Shown here piece after piece: positions 1 to 7,479 of a DNA stretch of 17,243 bases. How positions within the stretch are numbered: the stretch's first letter is position 1; the number at the start of each line of letters is the position of its first letter. The DNA lies in contig QGUT01000021.1 in the NCBI GenBank assembly GCA_003242255.1, positions 1 through 17,243 on the forward strand, written 5' to 3'. The position numbers were made by a program, and so were the translations under genes. Below the pieces are notes generated by a model, which saw only the letters and a program-made list of their open reading frames with translations, did not search any database and was not told the DNA's origin. Source of the stretch: Bacillota bacterium. GTDB taxonomy: Bacteria > Bacillota > Thermosediminibacteria > Thermosediminibacterales > Thermosediminibacteraceae.

Positions 1-347
1 ATCACGAATTGAACCTCATTGATGTATATGTCCTCCAGCCTTTCGGAGGGTCTATTTGTTATTTTTACGGTAAAAGGTTTGCCATTTAAAATGTCGGAAG
101 CAGTTTCCTGAATATCATGGTATACCTCCGCAAAATTTTCTATATCTTTGAGGCAAATTTCTATATTGATCGTTCCCGATTCTTTCTTTATGCTGAATTG
201 TTCTACGTATTCTTTTTGCAAAAAGGCTTTGTTCAGCGGATTTAAAGCGACATACCTGTTATACAATTGCTGGGCACTAAACAGCAAAACTAATGAAATA
301 AAAAAAGCTGCAAAAGCGTAAAAAAACTTTCTTTTGTCGAAGACCAA
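1..347 (-). CDS. Unrecognised single-pass membrane protein, N-terminal part (C-terminus off the window)
   Basis: I do not recognise this gene. An open frame of 115 codons runs from a TTG at 347 to the left edge with no stop. The start is chosen because a GAGGTGA ribosome binding site lies six bases upstream, an in-frame TGA lies just before it, and a near-consensus promoter sits at 387-415. The product begins with basic residues (DKRK), then a hydrophobic segment at about residues 8-26 that looks like a signal anchor. A polar, probably extracytoplasmic part follows, with mixed charge and no motif I can name. It follows the rimO terminator, so it is a separate transcription unit. In related genomes pgsA often follows rimO, and this is not pgsA. 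Confidence 0.7.
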   Translation of the reverse strand, partial: MVFDKRKFFYAFAAFFISLVLLFSAQQLYNRYVALNPLNKAFLQKEYVEQFSIKKESGTINIEICLKDIENFAEVYHDIQETASDILNGKPFTVKITNRPSERLEDIYINEVQFV

Positions 348-386
348 AAAATCTCACCTCAATCAAAGGGATGTTTACATAAAATA

Positions 387-415
387 ATTATATCATACCC
401 TTTTTCTCGTGTCAT
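387..415 (-). promoter_or_regulatory. Likely sigma-A promoter of the leftmost gene
   Basis: On the minus strand the -35 box is ATGACA (415-410, one mismatch to TTGACA). It is followed by a 17-base spacer and a perfect TATAAT (392-387), with an extended -10 TG. Transcription would start near 380, leaving a leader of about 33 bases before the TTG start at 347. It lies directly downstream of the rimO terminator. Confidence 0.8.
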
Positions 416-450
416 AAAAGCAAAGAAGGCATTTTATGGGAATGCCTTCT
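415..450 (-). terminator. Rho-independent terminator after rimO
   Basis: Right after the rimO stop codon the transcript has a perfect 10-base-pair stem (AGAAGGCATT / AATGCCTTCT; arms 441-450 and 424-433) with a 7-base loop. A T-rich tail (TTGCTTTTATG) follows. The tail overlaps the -35 box of the next promoter, so termination and initiation are packed back to back. Confidence 0.8.
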
Positions 451-1779
451 TCAGTCACTTTGCAAAGCTTCACCATATAAATCGTATTCAAAAGCCTTTG
501 TGATTTTCACGTCGCAGAATTGGCCTGGCTTGCATTTACCGCCGGTAAAAATCACTGTGCCGTCGACTTCCGGCGCATCCTTCTGCGAGCGGCCGATGAG
601 CAATTTTCTTTTAGAATCGTAGGTTTCGGCTAACACCTTTAATACGGATCCTACCAATTTTTGGTTTTTATTTTTTGAGATAGACTGTTGAATCCTCATA
701 AGGGTGTCAAATCTTTTTTGCTTTATTTTTTCGGGAACCTGTGGTCTCAAATTGTATGCGTACGTGCCCTCCTCTCTGGAATACTTAAAAGCTCCGACCC
801 GGTCGAATTGATAGGTTTTAACGAAATCGACGAGTTCTCTAAAATCCGTTTCAGTTTCCGTGGGAAACCCGACTATAAAAGTGGTCCTGAGTGTGATGTC
901 GGGGACAGCCTTCCTAATTCTCTCGATCAGTTTTTTTATTTGTTCCGAGTTGGTGGGCCTATTCATCAGCCTCAAGATCCGATTGCTCACGTGTTGCAAA
1001 GGGATGTCGAGGTATTTTACTACTTTTGGGTTGGAAGCGATTATTTCCAAAAGCTCGTCGTTTATATGGGTGGGATATGCATACAGTATCCTTATCCAGA
1101 AGTCCCCTTTCACATCGGCTAATTTTTTAATGAGCTCGGGCAGCGATGGTTTGCCGTATATGTCAATGCCGTAGCTCGTGGTATCCTGAGCTATTATATT
1201 GATTTCTTTTATCCCGCGGGATACGAGGAATTCTACCTCCTCTTTTATCGATTCCATGGGCCTGCTCTTATAAGGGCCTTTTATCATTGGGATGGCGCAG
1301 TAAGAGCAGCGGTTGTTACACCCTTCTGAGATTTTTACGTAAGAAATGTATTTAAAGGTGTTGACCCTTTTTTTGATGTCGTAGTCAATCGCCGTTTTAT
1401 TGCATGTTATATTTAGCCTGGATACCTTCATCTGTTCGATTAACTCCGGCAATTTCATAAAGTCGCCCGTTCCAATGGCTGCGTCGAGTTCCGGGATTTC
1501 TCTCAAAAGCTGGTCTCCGTAGCGCTGAGAAAGACAGCCGCTGGCAATCAGGAGCTTACATTTGCCTTTCTTTTTGTATTCGGACATTTCGAGGATGGTA
1601 TTTATCGACTCTTCTTTTGCCGAATTTATGAAACCGCAGGTATTTACTATTATGATATCGGCTTCCTCTGGAATGTTGGTCACCGAATAACCCTTTTCCA
1701 GCAAACTGCCTAGCATGTATTCGGAATCTACCAAGTTCTTATCGCATCCGAGCGATATTAAAGCGACTTTGACTTCCAC
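451..1779 (-). CDS. rimO: Ribosomal protein uS12 methylthiotransferase RimO
   Basis: Radical-SAM enzyme of the MiaB/RimO family. In the known family it adds a methylthio group to a conserved aspartate of ribosomal protein S12 using two [4Fe-4S] clusters. The N-terminal methylthiotransferase domain has its three cluster cysteines at C12 (LGCDKN), C48 (NTCGF) and C82 (SGCLSQR). The radical-SAM motif CNNRCSYC gives C154, C158 and C161. A TRAM-like RNA-binding domain fills about residues 375-440. The 442-residue length is normal. The opening ALISLGCDKNLVDSE is RimO-like rather than MiaB-like. The start is GTG, with AGGAGGT six bases upstream. It is the last gene of the tepA-ftsK-rodZ block but has its own putative promoter and a terminator on each side. 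Confidence 0.95.
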   Translation of the reverse strand: MEVKVALISLGCDKNLVDSEYMLGSLLEKGYSVTNIPEEADIIIVNTCGFINSAKEESINTILEMSEYKKKGKCKLLIASGCLSQRYGDQLLREIPELDAAIGTGDFMKLPELIEQMKVSRLNITCNKTAIDYDIKKRVNTFKYISYVKISEGCNNRCSYCAIPMIKGPYKSRPMESIKEEVEFLVSRGIKEINIIAQDTTSYGIDIYGKPSLPELIKKLADVKGDFWIRILYAYPTHINDELLEIIASNPKVVKYLDIPLQHVSNRILRLMNRPTNSEQIKKLIERIRKAVPDITLRTTFIVGFPTETETDFRELVDFVKTYQFDRVGAFKYSREEGTYAYNLRPQVPEKIKQKRFDTLMRIQQSISKNKNQKLVGSVLKVLAETYDSKRKLLIGRSQKDAPEVDGTVIFTGGKCKPGQFCDVKITKAFEYDLYGEALQSD

Positions 1780-1817
1780 TTTGTACCTCCTAAATTGTCA
1801 TTTTGAATGCCATTAAT

Positions 1818-1846
1818 AGTATATAGGCTCTTTTCCTATAAGTAAA
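1818..1846 (-). promoter_or_regulatory. Possible rimO promoter with an internal palindrome
   Basis: TTTACT (1846-1841), a 17-base spacer and TATACT (1823-1818) lie between the rodZ terminator and rimO. The spacer and -10 region contain the inverted repeat TATAGG-N7-CCTATA (1840-1822). This could be an operator, or only a fortuitous palindrome in AT-rich DNA. The -35 box matches consensus at four of six positions. Confidence 0.5.
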
Positions 1847-1848
1847 GC

Positions 1849-1879
1849 AAAAAAAATGAGGAATTATTCCTTCCTCATT
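1849..1879 (-). terminator. Rho-independent terminator overlapping the end of rodZ
   Basis: A perfect 9-base-pair stem (AATGAGGAA at 1879-1871, TTCCTCATT at 1863-1855) with a 7-base loop is followed by six T residues in the transcript. The upstream arm includes the final codons of rodZ, so the terminator is partly coding. Confidence 0.85.
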
Positions 1880-2703
1880 ATTGATAGAGTTTTTGCTGAA
1901 TTGCCGCTGAGTTCTATTTCTTGGCCGTTTAATGTAACTTTAACCGCCAGTGGGTTTCCAATTCTTATAGAAAGTTTTTTATCTGCTTCAAACGTTTTAG
2001 AGTCGCCTTGCCTTAACGTTCCTTCAAAGGTGACCTCGTCATCGGCGGTGACCCTAATCCAGCACCTATCCTTCGTAACTTCAAAGTTTACGTAAATAGA
2101 ACTTCCCGAGACCGTATAGGTTACATTCCGGCCGTCATCGCTCACCAAAATAACTTGATCTGGTAGTTCTTCCTTAATTTCTTCCCCAATCTCTTGATCT
2201 GGACTTGAATCTTCTATTGAAGGCGCTTCACCGGGTACGTACGTCTCTCCAGGTTTTACTGATGAGGTATTGGATGGGGCTTTTGCGGTCGAAAGGGCAA
2301 TAAATACCAGAGCGATGATGAGAACAAGCACTCCTATCAGCAGGGGAATTTTCATCTTCGATGCCTTTGATGTGGCTTTTTCTCTTTCAACTAAGATCTC
2401 TTCGCTATTTTCTGCTTTTTCTTGGGAAGATTCTTCGGACTTGGGAGCCGAGATCTCTTTGTATTTTTTTAAAATTTCGCTCGAATCGATGCCTATCGCT
2501 TCAGCGTAGTTTTTCAAAAACCCTTTTAAATAGACTTCGCCTCCTGGAATGGCTTCGAAATCTCCATCTTCGATGGCCTTCAAGTACTTAATCCGAATTT
2601 TAGTTTCCTGGTAGATTTCCTCGAGCGATATATTTTTTTCGAGGCGTAAACTCCTTAGATAATCCCCCAGTTCTTTAGAATTTTTTATGTCGTCGAGGTT
2701 CAT
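1864..2703 (-). CDS. rodZ: RodZ-like cell-shape protein (HTH, one TM, DUF4115)
   Basis: Bitopic protein of the RodZ/YmfM family, which in rods links the MreB cytoskeleton to wall synthesis. From the chosen start, residues 1 to about 84 form the Xre-type helix-turn-helix domain (GDYLRSLRLEKNISLEEI, then GEVYLKGFLKNYAEAIGI). A charged linker follows, then one membrane helix at about 118-138. The C-terminal DUF4115 beta domain spans about 184-279. I chose the ATG at 2703, giving 279 residues, because GAGGAG lies eight bases upstream. The GTG at 2712 would overlap that binding site. It lies 74 bases after ftsK, as in many Firmicutes. No clear promoter is visible in that gap, so co-transcription with ftsK is likely. 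Confidence 0.88.
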   Translation of the reverse strand: MNLDDIKNSKELGDYLRSLRLEKNISLEEIYQETKIRIKYLKAIEDGDFEAIPGGEVYLKGFLKNYAEAIGIDSSEILKKYKEISAPKSEESSQEKAENSEEILVEREKATSKASKMKIPLLIGVLVLIIALVFIALSTAKAPSNTSSVKPGETYVPGEAPSIEDSSPDQEIGEEIKEELPDQVILVSDDGRNVTYTVSGSSIYVNFEVTKDRCWIRVTADDEVTFEGTLRQGDSKTFEADKKLSIRIGNPLAVKVTLNGQEIELSGNSAKTLSIMRKE

Positions 2704-2711
2704 ACCTCTCA

Positions 2712-2717
2712 CTCCTC
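2712..2717 (-). promoter_or_regulatory. Ribosome binding site that fixes the rodZ start
   Basis: GAGGAG sits eight bases before the ATG at 2703. It abuts the alternative GTG at 2712, which argues against the three-residue longer form. Confidence 0.7.
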
Positions 2718-2777
2718 AAAATATATTTCCCAGGTAATAGCAATTTTCCCAATTTTACAATTATCTTCGACTGCTGC

Positions 2778-4943
2778 TTAGGTTGATTCGTTAAAATATT
2801 TTTCGAATTGCTCTTTGGTTATCAAAATCTGTCGAGGTTTAGAACCTTCGTACTTTCCTATAAAACCTTTTTCCTCCATTTGGTCGATCAGGCGAGCTGC
2901 CCTGGCGTAACCTATTCGAAGCTTTCTCTGAAGCAATGAGGCAGAAGCCTGGCCGTTTTCGATGACCACTGAAAGGGCCTCTTTAAATAGTTCATCCAGA
3001 ACCTCTTCGCTGTTAAGAGGCTTTTCTACTTCAAAGTCTGATAAATTTTTTTCATAATTAGGTTCCATCTGGTTTTTTACAAAAGTTACTACTTTCTCGA
3101 CCTCCTTTTCGCTCAAAAAAGCCCCCTGAACTCTTATGGGCTTTGCTGCTCCCACCGGGAAAAATAGCATATCTCCTTTACCCAAAAGCTTTTCGGCCCC
3201 GGCCATGTCGAGGATTGTCCTGGAATCTACCTGGGACGACACGGCAAAAGATATCCTGGAAGGTATGTTTGCCTTTATCAAACCTGTAATTACGTCTACC
3301 GAAGGCCTCTGAGTGGCAACTACGAGGTGAATGCCCGCTGCTCTCGCCATCTGGGCTAACCGGCAGATGCTCTCTTCCACTTCCTTTGGCGATACCATCA
3401 TGAGATCCGCCAATTCATCGATTATTACCAGGACTTTCGGCAGTTTTTCTTGGCTTACTTCATTATATCTGTTGATTTCCCGCACTCCTTCTTTAGCGAA
3501 TAATTTATACCTTCTCTCCATTTCGGCTACCATCCAGTGGAGGGCTGATGCTGCCTTTTTGGGGTCCGTCACCACTGGGGCAATTAGGTGTGGTATTCCG
3601 TTATATGTGGTGAGTTCCACGACTTTGGGATCAACCAGCAGTAGCTTTACCTCGTCAGGAGAGGCTTTGTATAAGATGCTAGTTATTATCGTGTTAATAC
3701 ACACACTTTTTCCCGAGCCGGTCGCACCAGCAATTAAAAGGTGCGGCATTTGGGCAAGATCGGCCGCTACAGGTTTCCCGGCTATGTCTTTGCCAAGAGC
3801 CACTGTAAGTTTAGAGGGGGAATTTTTGAATTCGGGCGATTCAATGATATCTCTAAAGTACACTTTTGAAACTTCCTTATTAGGAACCTCAATGCCTATA
3901 GCAGCTTTGCCAGGGATCGGAGCTTCAATGCGAACATCGGGCACTGCAAGGCTCAAGGCAATGTCGTCGGCTAAATTTACTATCCTGCTCACCTTAATCC
4001 CCGGTGAGGGTTGGACTTCGTATCTTGTGACCACTGGTCCGCAACTGACCTGAACGACTTTGGCCTGGATGCCGAAGCTTTCCAAAGTTTTTTCTAAGAT
4101 CTGGGCATTGTTCAGCAATTCTTTTTCATTGAGGTTGTTTTGCCTTGAAGAACTTTTTTGAAGCAAACTTACAGGAGGAAAATTGTACTCTTGATTTTTA
4201 TAGTGCTTTTCAAAATTAAACTCGCAATCTGAAGTTTCTAAAGCTTTACTGCTCTCGACGTCCGGTGCCGCCTTTTCGACTTTCAGCTGTTCATTTTCCT
4301 TTACGTTCTCATCCAATTTTTCTTCAGTTTCTTCTTCTGCAGTCGTAGTGGTAGCGGTGCTGTTAATAATTTGGGGCTTCGGTTCCCGACGTTTTTCTTT
4401 TTTCTCATGGATTAAATTTTTTATCGCTTCAGAAATAGAAATGCCCGTAGTGAGAATTGTACCTATACAAATGGAGGCAAACAAAAGTATGTATGTACCT
4501 GTAGAACCGAATAAAGCAAAAAGGATGGACGCCGAAATTCCTCCAATAAGTCCTCCGCCAATTCCACTTTCACCCAGATCGACACTTTTTCGCATCTTCT
4601 CTATGAAGCTCAAATTTCCCATTTCTATGTGAGGCTTTATGTGCAAAGCTATAAGAATTACAAAAATGATCAAGATAATGCCGTAAAGTCGGGGTGTAAC
4701 TCTGGGAAATTTTTTTCTTAGAAGACAGTAAAAGCCTCCTAGGCAAATGCATAAGGGTATGGACAAAGCCCCTGCACCGGCCAATCCTTTCATGTATTTT
4801 CTCAATAATGTGCCCAGTGCTCCGACGGAATCGGTGTACAACGATACCAATCCCAGCACACCGGCAAAAATTATTAGAATACCGTATATTTCCCAGCGCA
4901 TTTCGTCGTATAAAGAGTGTTTTTTGTTCCTATTACTTTTCAC
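2778..4943 (-). CDS. ftsK: DNA translocase FtsK/SpoIIIE
   Basis: Membrane-anchored, ATP-driven double-strand DNA pump that moves chromosome ends through the division or sporulation septum. The N-terminal part (about 1-170) has several hydrophobic membrane segments. An acidic, low-complexity linker runs from about 180 to 260. The motor follows, with Walker A GATGSGKS at 406-413, Walker B VLVIIDE at 504-510, and the FtsK-typical ATQRPSVDVITGLIKANIPSRI stretch. The C-terminal gamma winged-helix domain (about 650-715, RIGYARAARLIDQMEEKG) normally reads polar DNA motifs. At 721 residues with a short linker, it has the SpoIIIE/YtpT size rather than that of E. coli FtsK. The start is GTG with AGAGGTG upstream. 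The tepA-ylzJ-ftsK-rodZ order matches the B. subtilis spoIIIE locus. Confidence 0.95.
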   Translation of the reverse strand: MKSNRNKKHSLYDEMRWEIYGILIIFAGVLGLVSLYTDSVGALGTLLRKYMKGLAGAGALSIPLCICLGGFYCLLRKKFPRVTPRLYGIILIIFVILIALHIKPHIEMGNLSFIEKMRKSVDLGESGIGGGLIGGISASILFALFGSTGTYILLFASICIGTILTTGISISEAIKNLIHEKKEKRREPKPQIINSTATTTTAEEETEEKLDENVKENEQLKVEKAAPDVESSKALETSDCEFNFEKHYKNQEYNFPPVSLLQKSSSRQNNLNEKELLNNAQILEKTLESFGIQAKVVQVSCGPVVTRYEVQPSPGIKVSRIVNLADDIALSLAVPDVRIEAPIPGKAAIGIEVPNKEVSKVYFRDIIESPEFKNSPSKLTVALGKDIAGKPVAADLAQMPHLLIAGATGSGKSVCINTIITSILYKASPDEVKLLLVDPKVVELTTYNGIPHLIAPVVTDPKKAASALHWMVAEMERRYKLFAKEGVREINRYNEVSQEKLPKVLVIIDELADLMMVSPKEVEESICRLAQMARAAGIHLVVATQRPSVDVITGLIKANIPSRISFAVSSQVDSRTILDMAGAEKLLGKGDMLFFPVGAAKPIRVQGAFLSEKEVEKVVTFVKNQMEPNYEKNLSDFEVEKPLNSEEVLDELFKEALSVVIENGQASASLLQRKLRIGYARAARLIDQMEEKGFIGKYEGSKPRQILITKEQFEKYFNEST

Positions 4944-4992
4944 GACAGCACACCTCTATGTTTTTATTCTCCATATTTGCAAAAAATCCTTT

Positions 4993-5020
4993 AAAAAACA
5001 AAAAAGGCTTTACAGCCTTT
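4993..5020 (-). terminator. Rho-independent terminator after ylzJ
   Basis: The transcript reads AAAGGC-TGTAAA-GCCTTT followed by TTTGTTTTTT. The stem is six perfect pairs with a strong T tract. The loop-side bases include the ylzJ stop codon. The stem is short, so partial read-through into ftsK is plausible. I see no convincing promoter between here and ftsK. Confidence 0.75.
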
Positions 5021-5234
5021 GACTCGGAATGAATTTTATAATATTTCCAGGGTACAATTTGGGATTGAGATATACAGCAGGATTGCTGCTTATTACGCTG
5101 ATTATCTTGCCTTTGTCCACATCAACAGGTTCCACCAGAATTTTTACGTTGTCGATTTCGATTTCCCTTAAATCGTATTTTCTATCTATTCCCTCTAAGA
5201 CGAGTTCAAGGGGGAACACGGTGTACAGCATCAT
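5010..5234 (-). CDS. ylzJ: YlzJ-like small protein
   Basis: A 74-residue protein opening MMLYTVFPLELVLEG, the characteristic start of the YlzJ-like family found between tepA and spoIIIE/ftsK in Firmicutes. Function is unknown. No signal peptide or membrane segment is visible. It looks like a compact soluble beta-rich protein with a late NPKLYPGNIIKF segment. I chose the ATG at 5234: it begins one base after the tepA stop codon and has AGGTGG eight bases upstream. The GTG at 5246 would overlap tepA and lacks such a site. Translation is probably coupled to tepA. Confidence 0.85.
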   Translation of the reverse strand: MMLYTVFPLELVLEGIDRKYDLREIEIDNVKILVEPVDVDKGKIISVISSNPAVYLNPKLYPGNIIKFIPSQRL

Positions 5235-5235
5235 T

Positions 5236-5955
5236 TTAATTACCACCTATTGATTTCTTTCGTTCATTAATGAGTTCTTCTAACTTTTTAACAGCTTGCC
5301 CTAAGCCGCCTACTTCATCGATCAGCCCATACTTTACGGCATCAATGCCCACCAGAACCGTCCCGATATCTCTTGCCAACTGGCCGGTGTTAAACATTAA
5401 ATCCCTCAAAGTTCTCTCCTCGATTTTAGAGTGCTGCACCACGAATTTTATTACTCGGTCCTGCATTTTGTCGAGGTACTCGAAAGTCTGAGGGACTCCG
5501 ATCACCAGGCCGGTCAACCTTATGGGGTGAATGGTCATTGTAGCCGTTTCTGCGATGAAAGAATAATCACTGGCAACAGCTATCGGAACCCCTATGGAAT
5601 GGCCGCCACCCAGTACAAGTGATACGGTAGGTTTTGTCATGCTGGCTATCATTTCGGCGAGGGCAAGTCCGGCTTCCACATCCCCGCCAATGGTATTCAG
5701 GATTATTAAAAGCCCTTCAATTTTGGGGTTCTGTTCTATGGCCACTAGCTGAGGGATTATATGTTCGTATTTGGTGGTCTTGTTCTGCGGTGGCAAGATG
5801 ATGTGACCTTCAATTTGTCCCACTATGGTTATGCAGTGTATGTTGCTTTCCGGTTTGGGGATTTCAAGCTGGCCTAGCTGCTGAAGGATTCCCACATCCG
5901 GAGCCGGCGTGCTTTTTTCATTTTCTTCGCTACCCATATTGGTGAAAAAATGCAT
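5236..5955 (-). CDS. tepA: ClpP-family serine protease TepA
   Basis: Member of the ClpP/crotonase-fold proteases called TepA (translocation-enhancing protein, YmfB in B. subtilis), probably acting at the cytoplasmic face of the membrane. The 239-residue length is typical. Visible motifs are the ClpP-type NTIGGDVEAG (about 87-96), the nucleophile S120 in GGGHSIGVP, and H143 in TIHPIRLTG. The third catalytic acid is not assigned. The start ATG at 5955 has AAGGAGA eight bases upstream. It follows the kinase-like gene by 62 AT-rich bases and is the first gene of the conserved tepA-ylzJ-ftsK block. It therefore marks the border between the accessory cluster and core genome. Confidence 0.92.
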   Translation of the reverse strand: MHFFTNMGSEENEKSTPAPDVGILQQLGQLEIPKPESNIHCITIVGQIEGHIILPPQNKTTKYEHIIPQLVAIEQNPKIEGLLIILNTIGGDVEAGLALAEMIASMTKPTVSLVLGGGHSIGVPIAVASDYSFIAETATMTIHPIRLTGLVIGVPQTFEYLDKMQDRVIKFVVQHSKIEERTLRDLMFNTGQLARDIGTVLVGIDAVKYGLIDEVGGLGQAVKKLEELINERKKSIGGN

Positions 5956-5994
5956 ACAGTGAATCTCCTTCCAGGTTTTTATTTAATGCTGCTA

Positions 5995-6021
5995 CTTATA
6001 TTAATTTATTTTTTAAGTCAA
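5995..6021 (-). promoter_or_regulatory. Possible tepA promoter (short spacer)
   Basis: TTGACT (6021-6016) and TATAAG (6000-5995) lie in the gap between the kinase-like gene and tepA. The spacer is only 15 bases instead of about 17, so activity is uncertain. No terminator hairpin precedes it, so read-through from the accessory cluster into tepA remains possible. Confidence 0.35.
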
Positions 6022-6695
6022 AAATATACGAAAAGGTATGGCCAAATTTTAAGATTCCTGCGCTTTTTAATGGCAAAAAGTTCTCTCTCCATTTCATAAG
6101 CTATGGCATCCGGGTTTAAGTTTAATTTTTTTGTCGCAGTATCGAATATGTATCGGACCAGTTCCAGTTTTGATTTCGTGTATTCGGGTTCGTAAGTGAG
6201 CAAAAAGGCGCAAATTTTGCCTAAATCCTCTTCGGGACTTCCTTCGCCCGCTTCTTCAAAATCGATGCCGTAAATTTTCTCATCCATGACTATAAAATTC
6301 CTCAAGTTCACATCTTTCATTATTATGTTTTTATGAAAAGCTTCTCTCAACACCTCATAAAAGGATTTGAGCCATTCGCACAGACTGTCGGCAACAGGAA
6401 AAAGGCTTTCGGGCGGCAGCCTTTTATTTTCCATCCGTTCAATAAGATCCGTTAAGTTCTCACCGTCTACGTATTCTAATATCAGATAATTGCTGCCCGT
6501 TCGCAAAATTTGCGGCACTCTCACGCTTTTACCTTTTAGAATTTCTAAGAGCTCGGACTCCTTATAGAGACCCTCAGTATTTTTGAAAATTTTCAGGATG
6601 CAATATTGTTCTTGGCCGGCAATCGCCCTGGTGTGGACTAAATAGACCCGGTTTTTCTTGCTGCGGAACTGCTTTACAATACAGAGACTCTCCAT
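6018..6695 (-). CDS. Small protein-kinase-fold phosphotransferase
   Basis: A 225-residue protein with a minimal kinase fold (RIO/Bud32/aminoglycoside-phosphotransferase type). Key residues are visible: a probable ATP-binding lysine K35 (CILKIF), an alphaC glutamate near E46, catalytic loop KDVNLRN (D128, N133) and metal-binding D145 in GIDFEEA. A hinge-like EYVDGENL occurs near 74-81. A glycine-rich loop is not obvious. The C-terminus is basic then aromatic-hydrophobic, perhaps membrane-associated. The ATG lies eight bases after the mobB stop codon, with a GGTG-type binding site overlapping the mobB end, so translation is likely coupled. The substrate is unknown. It may phosphorylate a small molecule rather than protein. 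Confidence 0.75.
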   Translation of the reverse strand: MESLCIVKQFRSKKNRVYLVHTRAIAGQEQYCILKIFKNTEGLYKESELLEILKGKSVRVPQILRTGSNYLILEYVDGENLTDLIERMENKRLPPESLFPVADSLCEWLKSFYEVLREAFHKNIIMKDVNLRNFIVMDEKIYGIDFEEAGEGSPEEDLGKICAFLLTYEPEYTKSKLELVRYIFDTATKKLNLNPDAIAYEMERELFAIKKRRNLKIWPYLFVYF

Positions 6696-6702
6696 TTTGC
6701 TT

Positions 6703-7458
6703 TCACCGATAATCAGGATGTATTTTTATCGTGATTTCTTTGCCCTTTTGATAGCCTTTCAAATTGGAGACGAAGCCCACGACGGTGCCTGTAAGGATGG
6801 CTTTCACAAAAGGCACCATTTTTATTTCTTCGTCGCCGATGAAGAGCTTCACGCTTCCCTGGTCAACTTTGCATTCGGACCTATTTTTTTTGCCGTTCAA
6901 TATGTCTGCTAGCATGGTCTCGCAGGAAGAGCCGCACTGGCCGCAGCTTTCTTTTGGCTTGTTGGGGAGCACCGGGGGCACTTTGGCCTCGATATAATCT
7001 ACGAGCTTTTCAGCATCTTTAAGCGGGTCAAAGGCAGGCAGACCCTCGTATTGGTCAGTATGCAGGGCTATGAGTCCAGATAACGCAAAAACCGTAGGAT
7101 CCATTCGTTCCTTTATCTCATCTTCGGTGCGGGCGCAAAGGATTTTGGGAGCGACAAAATCGGTCACTCCTTCTAAGACCACGAAATCATGGTCGTAAAA
7201 TTTCAGCACTTTTTCCATAGTAAGGCGCTCGCCGAAGAGGAAGTCGGTCTCATAAAGCCCCCGTGCCGCAACTAACTTGGAACCGGCCTGCCGGTGCCTG
7301 TACGTATCCGTGCCGGCTTTGTCCAAGGCAAATTGCTCATAATGGATTTCCTTGACGGAGCCCACCGAATAGCCCCGGCGAGAAAGTTCCTTTATAATCG
7401 CTTCAATAGCGGTGGTTTTCCCCGAGTTGCTCGCTCCAATTACCGAAAAAACTCTCAT
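6703..7458 (-). CDS. mobB: MobB-family molybdopterin-guanine dinucleotide GTPase with C-terminal Cys-rich part
   Basis: P-loop protein of the MobB family, an accessory factor in converting molybdopterin to its guanine dinucleotide form or delivering it. The N-terminal domain (about 1-150) has Walker A GASNSGKTT at 8-16, the family's KEIHYE region, and a Walker-B-like DFVVLEG at 91-97. Beyond the usual MobB length (about 170) there is an extension to 251 residues. It carries C172-x2-C175-x3-C179-x16-C196 in SCGQCGSSCE and SEC, which may bind an Fe-S cluster or zinc. The last part is beta-rich. The ATG has AAGGAG seven bases upstream. It follows the ECF ATPase-permease gene by 21 bases, which links the cluster to molybdenum or tungsten cofactor biology. 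Confidence 0.88.
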   Translation of the reverse strand: MRVFSVIGASNSGKTTAIEAIIKELSRRGYSVGSVKEIHYEQFALDKAGTDTYRHRQAGSKLVAARGLYETDFLFGERLTMEKVLKFYDHDFVVLEGVTDFVAPKILCARTEDEIKERMDPTVFALSGLIALHTDQYEGLPAFDPLKDAEKLVDYIEAKVPPVLPNKPKESCGQCGSSCETMLADILNGKKNRSECKVDQGSVKLFIGDEEIKMVPFVKAILTGTVVGFVSNLKGYQKGKEITIKIHPDYR

Positions 7459-7479
7459 AGCTATACTCCTTTCAGAAGG

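Noticed and set aside
688..1122. Plus-strand open frame of 144 codons opposite rimO
   Set aside because: It lies wholly within the radical-SAM domain of rimO, shows no recognisable domain, and has no convincing ribosome binding site.
3331..4053. Plus-strand open frame of 240 codons opposite ftsK
   Set aside because: It is antisense to conserved FtsK motor sequence, with no protein family resemblance. It is a shadow of codon bias.
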